Shown here: positions 1 through 6,726 of the stretch, piece by piece
How positions within the stretch are numbered: the stretch's first letter is position 1
Layout: each line of letters begins with the position of its first letter
NCBI RefSeq assembly: GCF_016798245.1
Contig: NZ_JAEUZA010000001.1
Span: 480,221 to 544,220 of the forward strand
From: Alkalicoccobacillus gibsonii
Lineage (GTDB): Bacteria > Bacillota > Bacilli > Bacillales > Bacillaceae_D
Direction of reading: 5' to 3'
Length of the DNA: 64,000 nucleotides
Notes under the pieces: generated by a model
The model's input: the letters and a program-made list of their open reading frames with translations, nothing else
The model's database searches: none
Told to the model about the DNA's origin: nothing
Program-made: the position numbers and the translations under genes

Positions 1-369
1 TCGTTCCGGATGTTAGGTGTTGCTCTTGTTATGATGCCAGTGACAACCGCTGGGATTAACGTTTTGCCAAGACATCTCATCCCACATGGTACCGCGATGA
101 ACAACACGATGCGTCAAATTGCTGGTTCAATTGGTACGGCTGTATTAGTGTCAGTCATGACGACAGCTGCTTTAAACGAGGCAGAGACTGGTAATGTAGG
201 AATGATTGATGCACAGATTTCTGGAGTAAACACGGCATTTATGGTTGCAGCAGGAATTGCTCTTGTTGGATTTGTCCTTGCTTTCTTCATAAAATCCAAT
301 AAAAAACCACTACAAAAAGAAACGTACGGGACAAGTACTAGTCAAAAGCCTGTAACGGATCAATCGTAG
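1..369 (+). CDS. MFS drug efflux transporter, C-terminal part (cut by window edge)
   Basis: The reading frame is open from the first base and ends at TAG 367-369, so only the last ~120 residues are visible. The segment has two to three hydrophobic helices, a motif ending in GTAMNNTMRQIAGSIGTAV and a short charged tail (KSNKKP). This arrangement is typical of the end of 14-helix DHA2/EmrB-QacA major facilitator transporters (LmrB/EmrB type), which export drugs with the proton gradient across the cytoplasmic membrane. The substrate cannot be told from this fragment. Its start and promoter lie outside the window. Confidence 0.8.
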   Translation, partial: SFRMLGVALVMMPVTTAGINVLPRHLIPHGTAMNNTMRQIAGSIGTAVLVSVMTTAALNEAETGNVGMIDAQISGVNTAFMVAAGIALVGFVLAFFIKSNKKPLQKETYGTSTSQKPVTDQS

Positions 370-378
370 AAATTGTGA

Positions 379-404
379 GTTTTAGACTCTTTTTAAACGG
401 GAAC
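379..404 (+). promoter_or_regulatory. Possible SigB-type promoter
   Basis: GTTTTA at 379-384, a 14-nt spacer and GGGAAC at 399-404 resemble the general-stress SigB consensus (GTTTAA, about 14 nt, GGGWAW) with one mismatch in each box. It lies 38 nt upstream of the DUF2188 gene. This is a pattern match by eye only. Confidence 0.4.
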
Positions 405-441
405 CTAATAAGTAGACAACGTATTAAAGGAGAGTTTACTC

Positions 442-642
442 ATGAAAGAATTTACTGTAGTAGCAAATAAGGATGCAACCACTTGGATGATAAAAGCAGA
501 GGATGTTGCTCCTATTCACGAATTTGATAAGCGTGATGACGCCGTGGAAAAGGCAAAGGAACTAGCTTCTTCTCATCAACCAAGTAAAGTTGAAGTATAT
601 GATGCTTCTAATGAATTAGTTGAATCGAAAGTATTTGAATAA
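442..642 (+). CDS. DUF2188 family small protein
   Basis: This 66-residue soluble protein begins at ATG 442 behind AAAGGAGAG. The N-terminus (EFTVVANKDATTWMIKAE) followed by a run of alternating charged residues and AVEKAKELA is characteristic of the DUF2188 family, whose biochemical role is not known. It stands alone between a possible SigB-type promoter (379-404) and an intrinsic terminator (649-680). A general-stress role is inferred only from that promoter. Confidence 0.75.
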   Translation: MKEFTVVANKDATTWMIKAEDVAPIHEFDKRDDAVEKAKELASSHQPSKVEVYDASNELVESKVFE

Positions 643-648
643 GGCTAA

Positions 649-680
649 AAAAGGTGGACAACATGTCCATCTTTTTTTTT
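649..680 (+). terminator. Intrinsic terminator after the DUF2188 gene
   Basis: GGTGGACA and TGTCCATC form a stem (one G-U pair) around a short ACA loop, followed by nine or more T residues. Confidence 0.8.
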
Positions 681-684
681 GAAT

Positions 685-716
685 GTATAACACAGAACAA
701 ACGTTCTGTGTTATAC
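685..716 (+). promoter_or_regulatory. LexA (DinR) box within a perfect 14-4-14 palindrome
   Basis: The arms GTATAACACAGAAC (685-698) and GTTCTGTGTTATAC (703-716) are exact reverse complements around AAAC. The core GAAC-N4-GTTC fits the Gram-positive LexA/DinR box. The right arm also contains TATACT (712-717), a plausible -10 element, so a bound repressor would cover the promoter of the DUF457 gene 36 nt downstream. I could not see a convincing -35 box. Confidence 0.65.
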
Positions 717-751
717 TAAATCCTTATCTTACATAGATCGGAGTTTAATGA

Positions 752-1240
752 ATGAATGGAAAAACCCATTTAATGGGGGGGCTTGCAGCTTGTGCTGTTG
801 TAGAAACAGTGATGGATGGCAGTGATTTTAGCCCATTGTTTTATATTGGTGGAATGGTAGGCGCTTTTCTTCCGGACATTTGTCATGTGCATTCAACGAT
901 TGGAAGAAGGTTACCGCTTTTATCAAAAATGATTTCGTTTGTGTTTGGACATCGTACGTTCACACACAGTTTACTCTTTTTAGGGATCGTGCATGTGTTG
1001 CTTGATATGGTATTACCTGAAGCAGCAAATGTACATATTGGCCTTTTTGCAGGAATGATCAGCCACATCCTATTAGATATGGCGACAGTACGAGGGGTTA
1101 AATTATTCTTTCCTTTCACGATGAGAGTTCGATTGCTATTATACATACGTACAGGCGGGAAGGTTGAAGGAGTTGTGCAGCTAGTATTATTCGGATGGTT
1201 AATCATTTGGAGTTATCAGTTTGTACAATCCTGGCTTTAA
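752..1240 (+). CDS. YdjM/YfhP-like DUF457 membrane-bound metal-dependent hydrolase
   Basis: This 162-residue protein starts at ATG 752 behind ATCGGAG. It contains the family pattern N-GKTHLMGG near the start, then GAFLPDICH (about residues 37-45), FGHRTFTHS (about 66-74) and SHILLDM (about 106-112), with hydrophobic segments between. These His/Asp motifs define DUF457 (YdjM/YfhP), predicted membrane metal-dependent hydrolases. Escherichia coli YdjM is known as a LexA-regulated membrane protein, and this gene also has a LexA-type palindrome upstream (685-716). The substrate is unknown. Confidence 0.8.
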   Translation: MNGKTHLMGGLAACAVVETVMDGSDFSPLFYIGGMVGAFLPDICHVHSTIGRRLPLLSKMISFVFGHRTFTHSLLFLGIVHVLLDMVLPEAANVHIGLFAGMISHILLDMATVRGVKLFFPFTMRVRLLLYIRTGGKVEGVVQLVLFGWLIIWSYQFVQSWL

Positions 1241-1245
1241 CGAAC

Positions 1246-1279
1246 AAAGAGGAACAATCCATTTGGATTGTTCCTCTTT
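1246..1279. terminator. Bidirectional terminator between convergent genes
   Basis: AAAGAGGAACAATCC (1246-1260) and GGATTGTTCCTCTTT (1265-1279) form a perfect 15-bp stem with a 4-nt loop. The A and T ends allow termination from both strands. It sits between the DUF457 gene and the convergent hydrolase. Confidence 0.85.
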
Positions 1280-1287
1280 CTATTTAC

Positions 1288-2073
1288 TTATGGATTTGAA
1301 AGAATTTTTGCTTTGGTTAACCAAGTGAAGGTCTCTTCAAAAAGCTGATTTTCCCACGTGCTTGATGCAAATGTATGTGACGCATGTTTAATATAGATAG
1401 GAGGCGTCATAAGGGTAGTCGTATGTTCGGCGTATGATTTTGCATGACTGACTGCTACATCCTCATCTTGTTCGGCATGTACGATAAGCACTTGATTGTT
1501 AACTGAAGAGATGGCTTTTAGAGGATCATGTATTTTTAGGTCTTCAAAGAAAGTATGACTCAGTTCAAACCCATGATAATCATGATAGCCGTTTCTTTGA
1601 GCGGCTTTAACAGCAGACGTACCAGTAATTTGAACAATATCCTGATAAGGCTCAGCAACAGCTGACCAAAGAACGAGTTGATCAACCGAAGTTCTGCTTG
1701 CTGCGATTGCGGAGGTTGCACCTCCGAGACTATGACCAACAATCGTCATTTTTTCTGAATCAATCATTGGTTGATTTTTAATGTATTGAATGATTTCAAG
1801 CAATTCTTCTATTTGATTACTTAATGTAAGATTTCGATAGTCTCCGCTACTTTCTCCACATCCACTAAAATCAAAACGGAAGCAAGCATAGCCTTTTTCA
1901 GCAAAATAGCGTGAGGCTTTTACAAATAATCGATGTTCACCCACCTTACTCCCGATAAATCCATGAACAAACACGATGGCAGGCAGCTTATCTGATACCG
2001 TTTGCTCTGGAAGATGAACAGCACCTGAGAGCGTTTCATCACGTACTTGAAGCGAAATAAGAGAATGAGTCAT
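1288..2073 (-). CDS. Alpha/beta hydrolase (esterase-like)
   Basis: This 261-residue cytoplasmic protein has no signal peptide and starts at ATG 2073 behind GGAGG (8 nt). The alpha/beta hydrolase fold is shown by FVHGF (about 35-39, oxyanion region), FDFSGCGESSG (about 68-78), the nucleophile elbow GHSLGG with Ser115, an acid in HAEQDED (about 202) and the catalytic His in HASHTF (about 231). It resembles feruloyl or cinnamoyl esterase-like and dienelactone hydrolase-like enzymes of Firmicutes. The natural ester substrate cannot be read from sequence. It is monocistronic and convergent with the DUF457 gene. Confidence 0.8.
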   Translation of the reverse strand: MTHSLISLQVRDETLSGAVHLPEQTVSDKLPAIVFVHGFIGSKVGEHRLFVKASRYFAEKGYACFRFDFSGCGESSGDYRNLTLSNQIEELLEIIQYIKNQPMIDSEKMTIVGHSLGGATSAIAASRTSVDQLVLWSAVAEPYQDIVQITGTSAVKAAQRNGYHDYHGFELSHTFFEDLKIHDPLKAISSVNNQVLIVHAEQDEDVAVSHAKSYAEHTTTLMTPPIYIKHASHTFASSTWENQLFEETFTWLTKAKILSNP

Positions 2074-2164
2074 TTGTAAAACCTCCCATTGATTAAACCT
2101 ATAAGTTTACTATGTATTTAATATAGCACAGATCATTTAGTCTGGCAATTCATTACTCCTTTTC

Positions 2165-2194
2165 GTATAAGAGCTTCCTAAGAGGTGAATAGTA
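2165..2194 (+). promoter_or_regulatory. Possible forespore (SigF-type) promoter
   Basis: GTATA at 2165-2169, exactly 15 nt, then GTGAATAGTA at 2185-2194 matches the SigF consensus (GYATA-N15-GGnnAnAnTR) except for the second G of the -10 element. It lies 36 nt before the TTG start of the deacetylase gene. Confidence 0.55.
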
Positions 2195-2230
2195 CGAGTA
2201 GAGCGATGTATATCAGGAGGTAAAAGAGAG

Positions 2231-2983
2231 TTGAGCGTACGAAGACCATTTTTCATTATCGTATTCATGATTTATCTGTCAGCTAGTGGTTTAAGTGGTG
2301 TAGAAGCTGCAACTGTTGATAGCAATGAGCCCACACCGAATTCAATTCTAGCAAAAGAATATCCGGAGACGGTGTTTTTTTCAGGTGGAAAACAAACTAA
2401 AGAAATTGCATTAACCTTTGACGACGGTCCAGATCCACGTGTAACGAGCGACCTATTAGATGTATTAAAGGAAGAAGATGTACCTGCAACATTCTTTTTA
2501 TTAGGAGCGAGAGCGAAAGCATATCCTGAACTGGTTCGTCGCACGCATAATGAAGGGCATCTCATAGGAAATCATGGATACTGGCATAACCCAATTATTC
2601 AATTATCTGATAAGCAAGCGAGATTTGAAATTGAACAAACACAACAAGTAATTGAACAAATTATTGGTGTAAAAACATCGTTATATAGACCTCCATTTGG
2701 TCTTTTAAACGAACAGAAGGTTGAGGTTGTTAAAGACTTAGGCTATTCGATTATCTTATGGTCAGTTGATACAGAAGATTGGAAGGCTTCTCCACCAGAT
2801 CAAATTGTAGAAACGGTTTTAGAAACTGTCAAACCAGGAGCAATCATACTTCACCATGACGGGTCGAATTGGGACACAGATCTAACAGGTACTGTTACTG
2901 CTGTGAAAAAGGAAATATCAGAACTGAAAAAACAAGGATATACCTTTGTGACTGTCGACGATCTACTCGAGTTCAGTGAGTAG
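2231..2983 (+). CDS. Secreted polysaccharide deacetylase (NodB domain)
   Basis: This 250-residue protein starts at TTG 2231 behind AGGAGG (2215-2220). An N-terminal signal peptide (about residues 1-26, ending near GVEA) precedes a NodB carbohydrate esterase 4 domain. Visible catalytic features are TFDDGPD (Asp64, Asp65), the metal-binding HGYWH (His115, His119), RPPFG (about 155-159) and a late His in ILHHDG. All catalytic residues appear present, unlike PdaB-type proteins. It probably removes acetyl groups from peptidoglycan or another cell-wall glycan outside the membrane. A SigF-like promoter and the dacF-spoIIA neighbourhood suggest a forespore role, but that is inference. It is not clearly PdaA or PdaB by comparison with recalled sequences. 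Confidence 0.82.
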   Translation: MSVRRPFFIIVFMIYLSASGLSGVEAATVDSNEPTPNSILAKEYPETVFFSGGKQTKEIALTFDDGPDPRVTSDLLDVLKEEDVPATFFLLGARAKAYPELVRRTHNEGHLIGNHGYWHNPIIQLSDKQARFEIEQTQQVIEQIIGVKTSLYRPPFGLLNEQKVEVVKDLGYSIILWSVDTEDWKASPPDQIVETVLETVKPGAIILHHDGSNWDTDLTGTVTAVKKEISELKKQGYTFVTVDDLLEFSE

Positions 2984-2995
2984 AATCTTTTTTTT
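2960..2995 (+). terminator. Intrinsic terminator overlapping the end of the deacetylase gene
   Basis: GATCTACTC (2960-2968) pairs with GAGTAGAATC (2978-2987), with one bulge, followed by eight T residues. The stem includes the stop codon, so the deacetylase is insulated from dacF. Confidence 0.65.
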
Positions 2996-2998
2996 GAC

Positions 2999-3028
2999 GT
3001 ATAAGTACAACTCAATGTGGGAAAAATG
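2999..3028 (+). promoter_or_regulatory. SigF promoter of dacF
   Basis: GTATA (2999-3003), 15 nt and GGGAAAAATG (3019-3028) match every position of the SigF consensus GYATA-N15-GGnnAnAnTR. It lies 36 nt upstream of the chosen dacF start, and dacF is a known forespore gene in B. subtilis. Confidence 0.75.
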
Positions 3029-3064
3029 GCTGATAGTTTAAAGACTTGGATGGAGGACAGAGAT

Positions 3065-4228
3065 ATGAGAAAAGTGGTAGCTGGATTGGTCAGTTTTATA
3101 TTAATCACAGGAATGATGGTGCCAAATGCTTTGGCAGCGGAGAAAGCAGAGGTACAATTCGCAGAGAATGCTTCATCTGCCATTATTATGGAAAGAGACA
3201 CTGGGGAAGTTCTTTACGAGAAAAATAGTGAAGAGTCCTTACCTCCTGCAAGCATGACAAAAATTATGACCATGCTTTTAATTATGGAAGCTATTGATAA
3301 AAAACAACTTAAATATGAAGATATGATTCGAGTAAGTGAGAATGCAGCTTCTATGGGCGGGTCGCAAATTTTCTTAGAACCGGGCGAAGAAATGTCCGTT
3401 CAAGATATGTTAAAGGGCATTGCCGTAGCATCTGGAAATGATGCGTCTGTTGCCATGGCTGAACATTTAGGCGGAACTGAATCAGGTTTCGCAGACATGA
3501 TGAACGAGAAAGCGAAAGAGCTTGGTCTAGAGAAAACGCATTTTTCAAATTCAAATGGACTACCGATTGAAAATCATTACACTTCAGCTCACGATTTAGC
3601 CGTTATTGCGAAAGAGCTTTTAAAGTACGAGGATATCACAAAGTTCACCGGTATCTATGAAGATTACTTGCGCCAAGATACGGACAACCCTTTTTGGTTA
3701 GTGAACACAAATAAATTGGTTCGCTTTTATCCAGGAGTCGATGGATTGAAAACTGGCTACACAAAAGAAGCTAAATACGGCTTAACAGCCACAGCCGAAA
3801 AAGAAGGCATGCGTATCATTGCTGTTGTAATGGGTTCTCCATCACCTAAAGAACGAAATGCTGATGTCACAACGATGCTAGACTTTGCATTTAGTCAGTA
3901 TAAAACACATAAGCTGCACGAACGGAATGAAGCTGTCGGTGAAGTAAAGATTAGTAAAGGGCAACAGAAAAATGTAAAGGCTGTTACTGGTGAGTCTATT
4001 TCGATTTTAACGAAAAAGACGGAATCGATTGATCAAGTAGTAGAAAAGATTGAACTAAACGAAAATATGAAGGCGCCTATATTAAAAGGCGATGAGATTG
4101 GCACGCTTATTGTCGAAAACGGCGGGAAGGTTGTTAGTGAAACACCTTTAGTTGCTGAGGATGAAGTATTAGAGGCGTCATGGTGGACATTATTTAAACG
4201 AGTTCTTGGCGGTTTCGGAGGGAATTAA
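3065..4228 (+). CDS. dacF: D-alanyl-D-alanine carboxypeptidase DacF
   Basis: DacF is a penicillin-binding protein that trims the terminal D-Ala of peptidoglycan stem peptides and helps set cortex cross-linking in spores. I chose ATG 3065 because GGAGG (3052-3056) lies 8 nt upstream and a signal peptide follows (about residues 1-24, cleaved near ALA). An in-frame GTG at 3017 lies inside the predicted SigF promoter and is unlikely. The 387 residues show SMTK (Ser63, Lys66), SGN (about 120) and KTG (about 220), plus a C-terminal membrane anchor-like amphipathic end (WWTLFKRVLGGF). It is the first gene of the dacF-spoIIA locus, as in B. subtilis. Confidence 0.93.
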   Translation: MRKVVAGLVSFILITGMMVPNALAAEKAEVQFAENASSAIIMERDTGEVLYEKNSEESLPPASMTKIMTMLLIMEAIDKKQLKYEDMIRVSENAASMGGSQIFLEPGEEMSVQDMLKGIAVASGNDASVAMAEHLGGTESGFADMMNEKAKELGLEKTHFSNSNGLPIENHYTSAHDLAVIAKELLKYEDITKFTGIYEDYLRQDTDNPFWLVNTNKLVRFYPGVDGLKTGYTKEAKYGLTATAEKEGMRIIAVVMGSPSPKERNADVTTMLDFAFSQYKTHKLHERNEAVGEVKISKGQQKNVKAVTGESISILTKKTESIDQVVEKIELNENMKAPILKGDEIGTLIVENGGKVVSETPLVAEDEVLEASWWTLFKRVLGGFGGN

Positions 4229-4275
4229 GCGGAATGACACCAATTAACAAGGATGGTGACTAGTTTTGTCATGGT

Positions 4276-4303
4276 GCAGGAGGAGAACCTGTGTGAGGCG
4301 AAT
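4276..4303 (+). promoter_or_regulatory. SigH promoter of spoIIA
   Basis: GCAGGAGGA (4276-4284), exactly 12 nt, then GGCGAAT (4297-4303) fit the SigH pattern RnAGGAwww-N12-RnnGAAT, with the AT-rich part of the -35 box degenerate. It lies between dacF and spoIIAA, where the SigH/Spo0A-controlled start of the spoIIA operon is expected. Confidence 0.65.
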
Positions 4304-4360
4304 GTTCTAAACTAGGAAAAACAGGATAGCCTGTTCACCATGTTAAGGAGGGGTCTTACT

Positions 4361-4711
4361 TTGAGCTTACTGATCAATATGGAACGAAAAGACCGTGTGT
4401 TACTTGTACGCTTAGAAGGAGAATTAGATCATCACTCTGCCGCAAGATTACGAGCGGATATTGAGGAACAAATTGAGACAGGTGAAGTCACACATCTTGT
4501 ACTCAATCTTGAATTCCTATCATTTATGGACAGCTCTGGTCTCGGAGTTATCTTAGGGCGCTTTAAGCAAATTAGGGCAAACGGAGGAGAAATGGTTGTT
4601 TGTGCAATTTCTCCAGCCGTTCGCCGATTGTTTGAAATGTCCGGTCTCTTTAAAATCGTACGTCTTGAAGCAAACGAACAATTTGCTTTAGAAACACTGG
4701 GGGTGGCCTAA
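4361..4711 (+). CDS. spoIIAA: Anti-sigma F factor antagonist SpoIIAA
   Basis: This 116-residue STAS-domain protein is the anti-anti-sigma factor that frees SigF by binding SpoIIAB when unphosphorylated. TTG 4361 is the start, with AAGGAGG at 4345-4351 and an N-terminus MSLLINM that aligns with B. subtilis SpoIIAA. An upstream in-frame ATG at 4340 precedes the ribosome site and is rejected. The phosphorylation site Ser58 lies in FMDSSGLG (55-62), and ELDHH is present near residue 21. The next gene follows one base after its stop codon. Confidence 0.96.
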   Translation: MSLLINMERKDRVLLVRLEGELDHHSAARLRADIEEQIETGEVTHLVLNLEFLSFMDSSGLGVILGRFKQIRANGGEMVVCAISPAVRRLFEMSGLFKIVRLEANEQFALETLGVA

Positions 4712-4712
4712 C

Positions 4713-5153
4713 ATGCAAAATCGGATGGATTTAAGCTTTTCTGCGATTAGTTCAAACGAATCCTTTGCGCGAGTAACGGTCGCAGCATTTATTGCACAAA
4801 TTGATCCAAGTATGGAAGAAGTAACGGAGATTAAAACAGTGGTCTCAGAAGCTGTAACGAACTCGATTATTCATGGCTATCAAAATCAGCCTGAGGGCAA
4901 AGTCTACATTTCTGCGTCCATTGAAGAAGAATGCCTTGAATTAATCATTCGCGATGAAGGCATGGGAATCGCAGATCTTGATGAGGCGAGACAGCCTTTA
5001 TTCACAACGAAACCAGAGCTTGAACGGTCTGGAATGGGCTTTACCATTATGGAGAATTTCTGTGACGAGATGAAGGTTACGTCTGAGCCTTTACTCGGAA
5101 CAACGATTTATTTAAAGAAGCAACTATCAACTAAAAAAGCCATATACAATTAA
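4713..5153 (+). CDS. spoIIAB: Anti-sigma F factor and SpoIIAA kinase SpoIIAB
   Basis: This 146-residue GHKL-fold serine kinase binds and inhibits SigF and phosphorylates SpoIIAA. The N-box is [11 protein letters not shown] with Asn50, the G1 box DEGMGI begins at Asp81, and the G2 box SGMGF lies at 106-110. The start at ATG 4713 follows the spoIIAA stop directly, with GGGGGTGG upstream. It is translationally coupled between spoIIAA and sigF, which is the invariant order of this operon. Confidence 0.96.
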   Translation: MQNRMDLSFSAISSNESFARVTVAAFIAQIDPSMEEVTEIKTVVSEAVTNSIIHGYQNQPEGKVYISASIEEECLELIIRDEGMGIADLDEARQPLFTTKPELERSGMGFTIMENFCDEMKVTSEPLLGTTIYLKKQLSTKKAIYN

Positions 5154-5165
5154 GGAGTTTTGCCT

Positions 5166-5933
5166 ATGGATGTGGAGGTAAAACGTAAAAAAAATCAGTC
5201 AGGTCAGCTTACAGACGCGGAAGTGAAACGATTAATTAAAGAAAGCCAAGACGGTAACGCGAGCTCACGTGATGAGATTGTTAGCCGGAACACAAGGCTC
5301 GTCTGGTCTGTTGTACAACGGTTTATGAACCGAGGGTACGAAGCAGATGATCTCTTTCAAATTGGGTGTATTGGATTAATTAAATCTGTTGATAAGTTCG
5401 ATTTAAGTTATGATGTTAAATTTTCTACGTATGCCGTACCAATGATAATAGGTGAAATTCAACGGTTTCTACGCGATGATGGCACTGTTAAAGTTAGTCG
5501 GTCCATTAAAGAGCTAGGAAATCGAGTTCGGAAAATGAAAGACGAACTAACAAAAACTCTTGGACGTACGCCAACCGTCAATGAGATGGCTAAACAGCTT
5601 GAGGTGACACCTGAAGAAATTGTGTTTGCTGGTGAGGCAAGTAGGCCGCTCACGTCTATTCATGAAACGGTGTACGAAAATGATGGGGATCCCATTACCG
5701 TACTTGATCAAATGGCCGATCAATCGGAGAGTCGTTGGTTCGATAAAATTGCTTTAAAAGAAGTCATTAAGGAGCTCGAGGATCGGGAAAGACTGATTGT
5801 GTATTTAAGATATTACAAGGATCAAACCCAATCTGAGGTGGCCGAGCGACTTGGCATTTCCCAAGTTCAGGTATCAAGGCTTGAGAAAAAGATTTTAGAG
5901 CACATGAAAATGGAAATGGACGGGTATGAATAA
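5166..5933 (+). CDS. sigF: RNA polymerase sporulation sigma factor SigF
   Basis: SigF directs the first forespore-specific transcription programme. ATG 5166 is preferred because TAAGGAG (5151-5157) is 8 nt upstream and the N-terminus MDVEVKRKKN aligns with B. subtilis SigF. A TTG six bases earlier is possible. The 255 residues carry region 2 (DDLFQIGCIGLIKSVDKFD, FSTYAVPMIIGEIQRFLRDDG), region 3 and the region 4 helix-turn-helix (QSEVAERLGISQVQVSRLEKKIL). It is the last gene of the spoIIA operon and is followed by a terminator at 5941. Confidence 0.97.
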   Translation: MDVEVKRKKNQSGQLTDAEVKRLIKESQDGNASSRDEIVSRNTRLVWSVVQRFMNRGYEADDLFQIGCIGLIKSVDKFDLSYDVKFSTYAVPMIIGEIQRFLRDDGTVKVSRSIKELGNRVRKMKDELTKTLGRTPTVNEMAKQLEVTPEEIVFAGEASRPLTSIHETVYENDGDPITVLDQMADQSESRWFDKIALKEVIKELEDRERLIVYLRYYKDQTQSEVAERLGISQVQVSRLEKKILEHMKMEMDGYE

Positions 5934-5940
5934 AGGGATG

Positions 5941-5973
5941 AAGTAGTTCTAAACATTTAGAACTACTTTTTTT
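5941..5973 (+). terminator. Intrinsic terminator after sigF
   Basis: AAGTAGTTCTAAA and TTTAGAACTACTT form a long stem followed by seven T residues. It closes the dacF-spoIIA unit, so spoVA downstream is transcribed separately. Confidence 0.85.
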
Positions 5974-6016
5974 CATGTAAGAAAGATGTTTAGAATTGAT
6001 TGATTCGGTGAATTAG

Positions 6017-6032
6017 CTTATCATGTGATAAG
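6017..6032 (+). promoter_or_regulatory. Palindromic operator candidate for the TetR regulator
   Basis: CTTATCA-TG-TGATAAG is a perfect 7-2-7 palindrome ending 15 nt before the tetR start. A partial copy in reverse orientation (CTTATCACATGA, 6687-6698) sits before the next gene, which supports autoregulation and control of the downstream genes. Confidence 0.5.
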
Positions 6033-6047
6033 TGAGGGATGCTAATC

Positions 6048-6668
6048 ATGAAAAAGAATAAAAAGACTGAAACAAAAACAAAACTAAATACCTCTGTGAA
6101 TATTATACAAACAGCACACCAGCTCTTTATGGATAAGGGGTATGCCAACGTATCAACACGTATGATAGCCAAGGAATGTGGTCTGACTCAGCCGGCACTT
6201 TACCACCATTATCCGAACAAAGTAAGCATTTATTTGGCTGTACTACAAACGGATCTTAAGAAAACGGAAGAAGCAATTCACTCCATTTTCGCTGTTCATG
6301 AATCAGTCCGTGACGCACTTCTAGAAATGACTATTTATATTTTATTAAATCGTCCGAAGAATTTGGGGCAAATTAATAGTGACATGAAGCTGCACATGGA
6401 TAAAGAACAGCAGTTGTTGATCCGAAAATACTGGACAGATGCTTATTTATCACCAATTGAGCAATTATTGAAAGAGTCATCGCTTCATGCTCATCTGATA
6501 GAGGATCCTTATCATTTAACGAAGTTAGCGCATGTGTATCTAGGAATGGTACATCAGCAACTACCTGAGATGGATCGTCTAACAAATGTGGATGAACACG
6601 TCGCTCGTGACCGGGCCGAGTTTTTGGTCACTGTCTATTTAGATGGGATTCTAAGTAAAAAGGATTAA
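6048..6668 (+). CDS. TetR family transcriptional regulator
   Basis: This is a 206-residue DNA-binding repressor. ATG 6048 is preferred over ATG 6039 because GTGAGGG (6032-6038) then has a normal 9-nt spacing. The N-terminal TetR helix-turn-helix is clear: AHQLFMDKGYANVSTRMIAKECG followed by TQPALYHHYPNK (roughly residues 21-57). The remaining 150 residues form the usual helical ligand-binding and dimer domain, and the ligand is unknown. It probably controls itself and the two genes that follow, given the shared operator half-sites. The cassette interrupts the usual spoIIA-spoVA adjacency. Confidence 0.87.
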   Translation: MKKNKKTETKTKLNTSVNIIQTAHQLFMDKGYANVSTRMIAKECGLTQPALYHHYPNKVSIYLAVLQTDLKKTEEAIHSIFAVHESVRDALLEMTIYILLNRPKNLGQINSDMKLHMDKEQQLLIRKYWTDAYLSPIEQLLKESSLHAHLIEDPYHLTKLAHVYLGMVHQQLPEMDRLTNVDEHVARDRAEFLVTVYLDGILSKKD

Positions 6669-6686
6669 TCAAATTGTTTTTCTCTC

Positions 6687-6698
6687 CTTATCACATGA
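6687..6698 (+). promoter_or_regulatory. Second, partial TetR operator candidate
   Basis: CTTATCACATGA matches 11 of the 14 inner positions of the reverse complement of the 6017-6032 palindrome. It lies about 30 nt before the TspO-like gene. Confidence 0.35.
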
Positions 6699-6726
6699 AC
6701 GATACATCCAAAGGAGGAATCTCAAC

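Noticed and set aside
883-1206. Minus-strand frame of 107 codons inside the DUF457 gene
   Set aside because: It is a shadow of the plus-strand gene, which has clear family motifs.
3017-3064. Longer dacF start at GTG 3017
   Set aside because: It lies within the predicted SigF -10 region and has no ribosome site. ATG 3065 has GGAGG at 8 nt and begins a signal peptide.
4267-4274. Spo0A box before spoIIAA
   Set aside because: Only TTGTC of TTGTCGAA matches, which is too weak to call.
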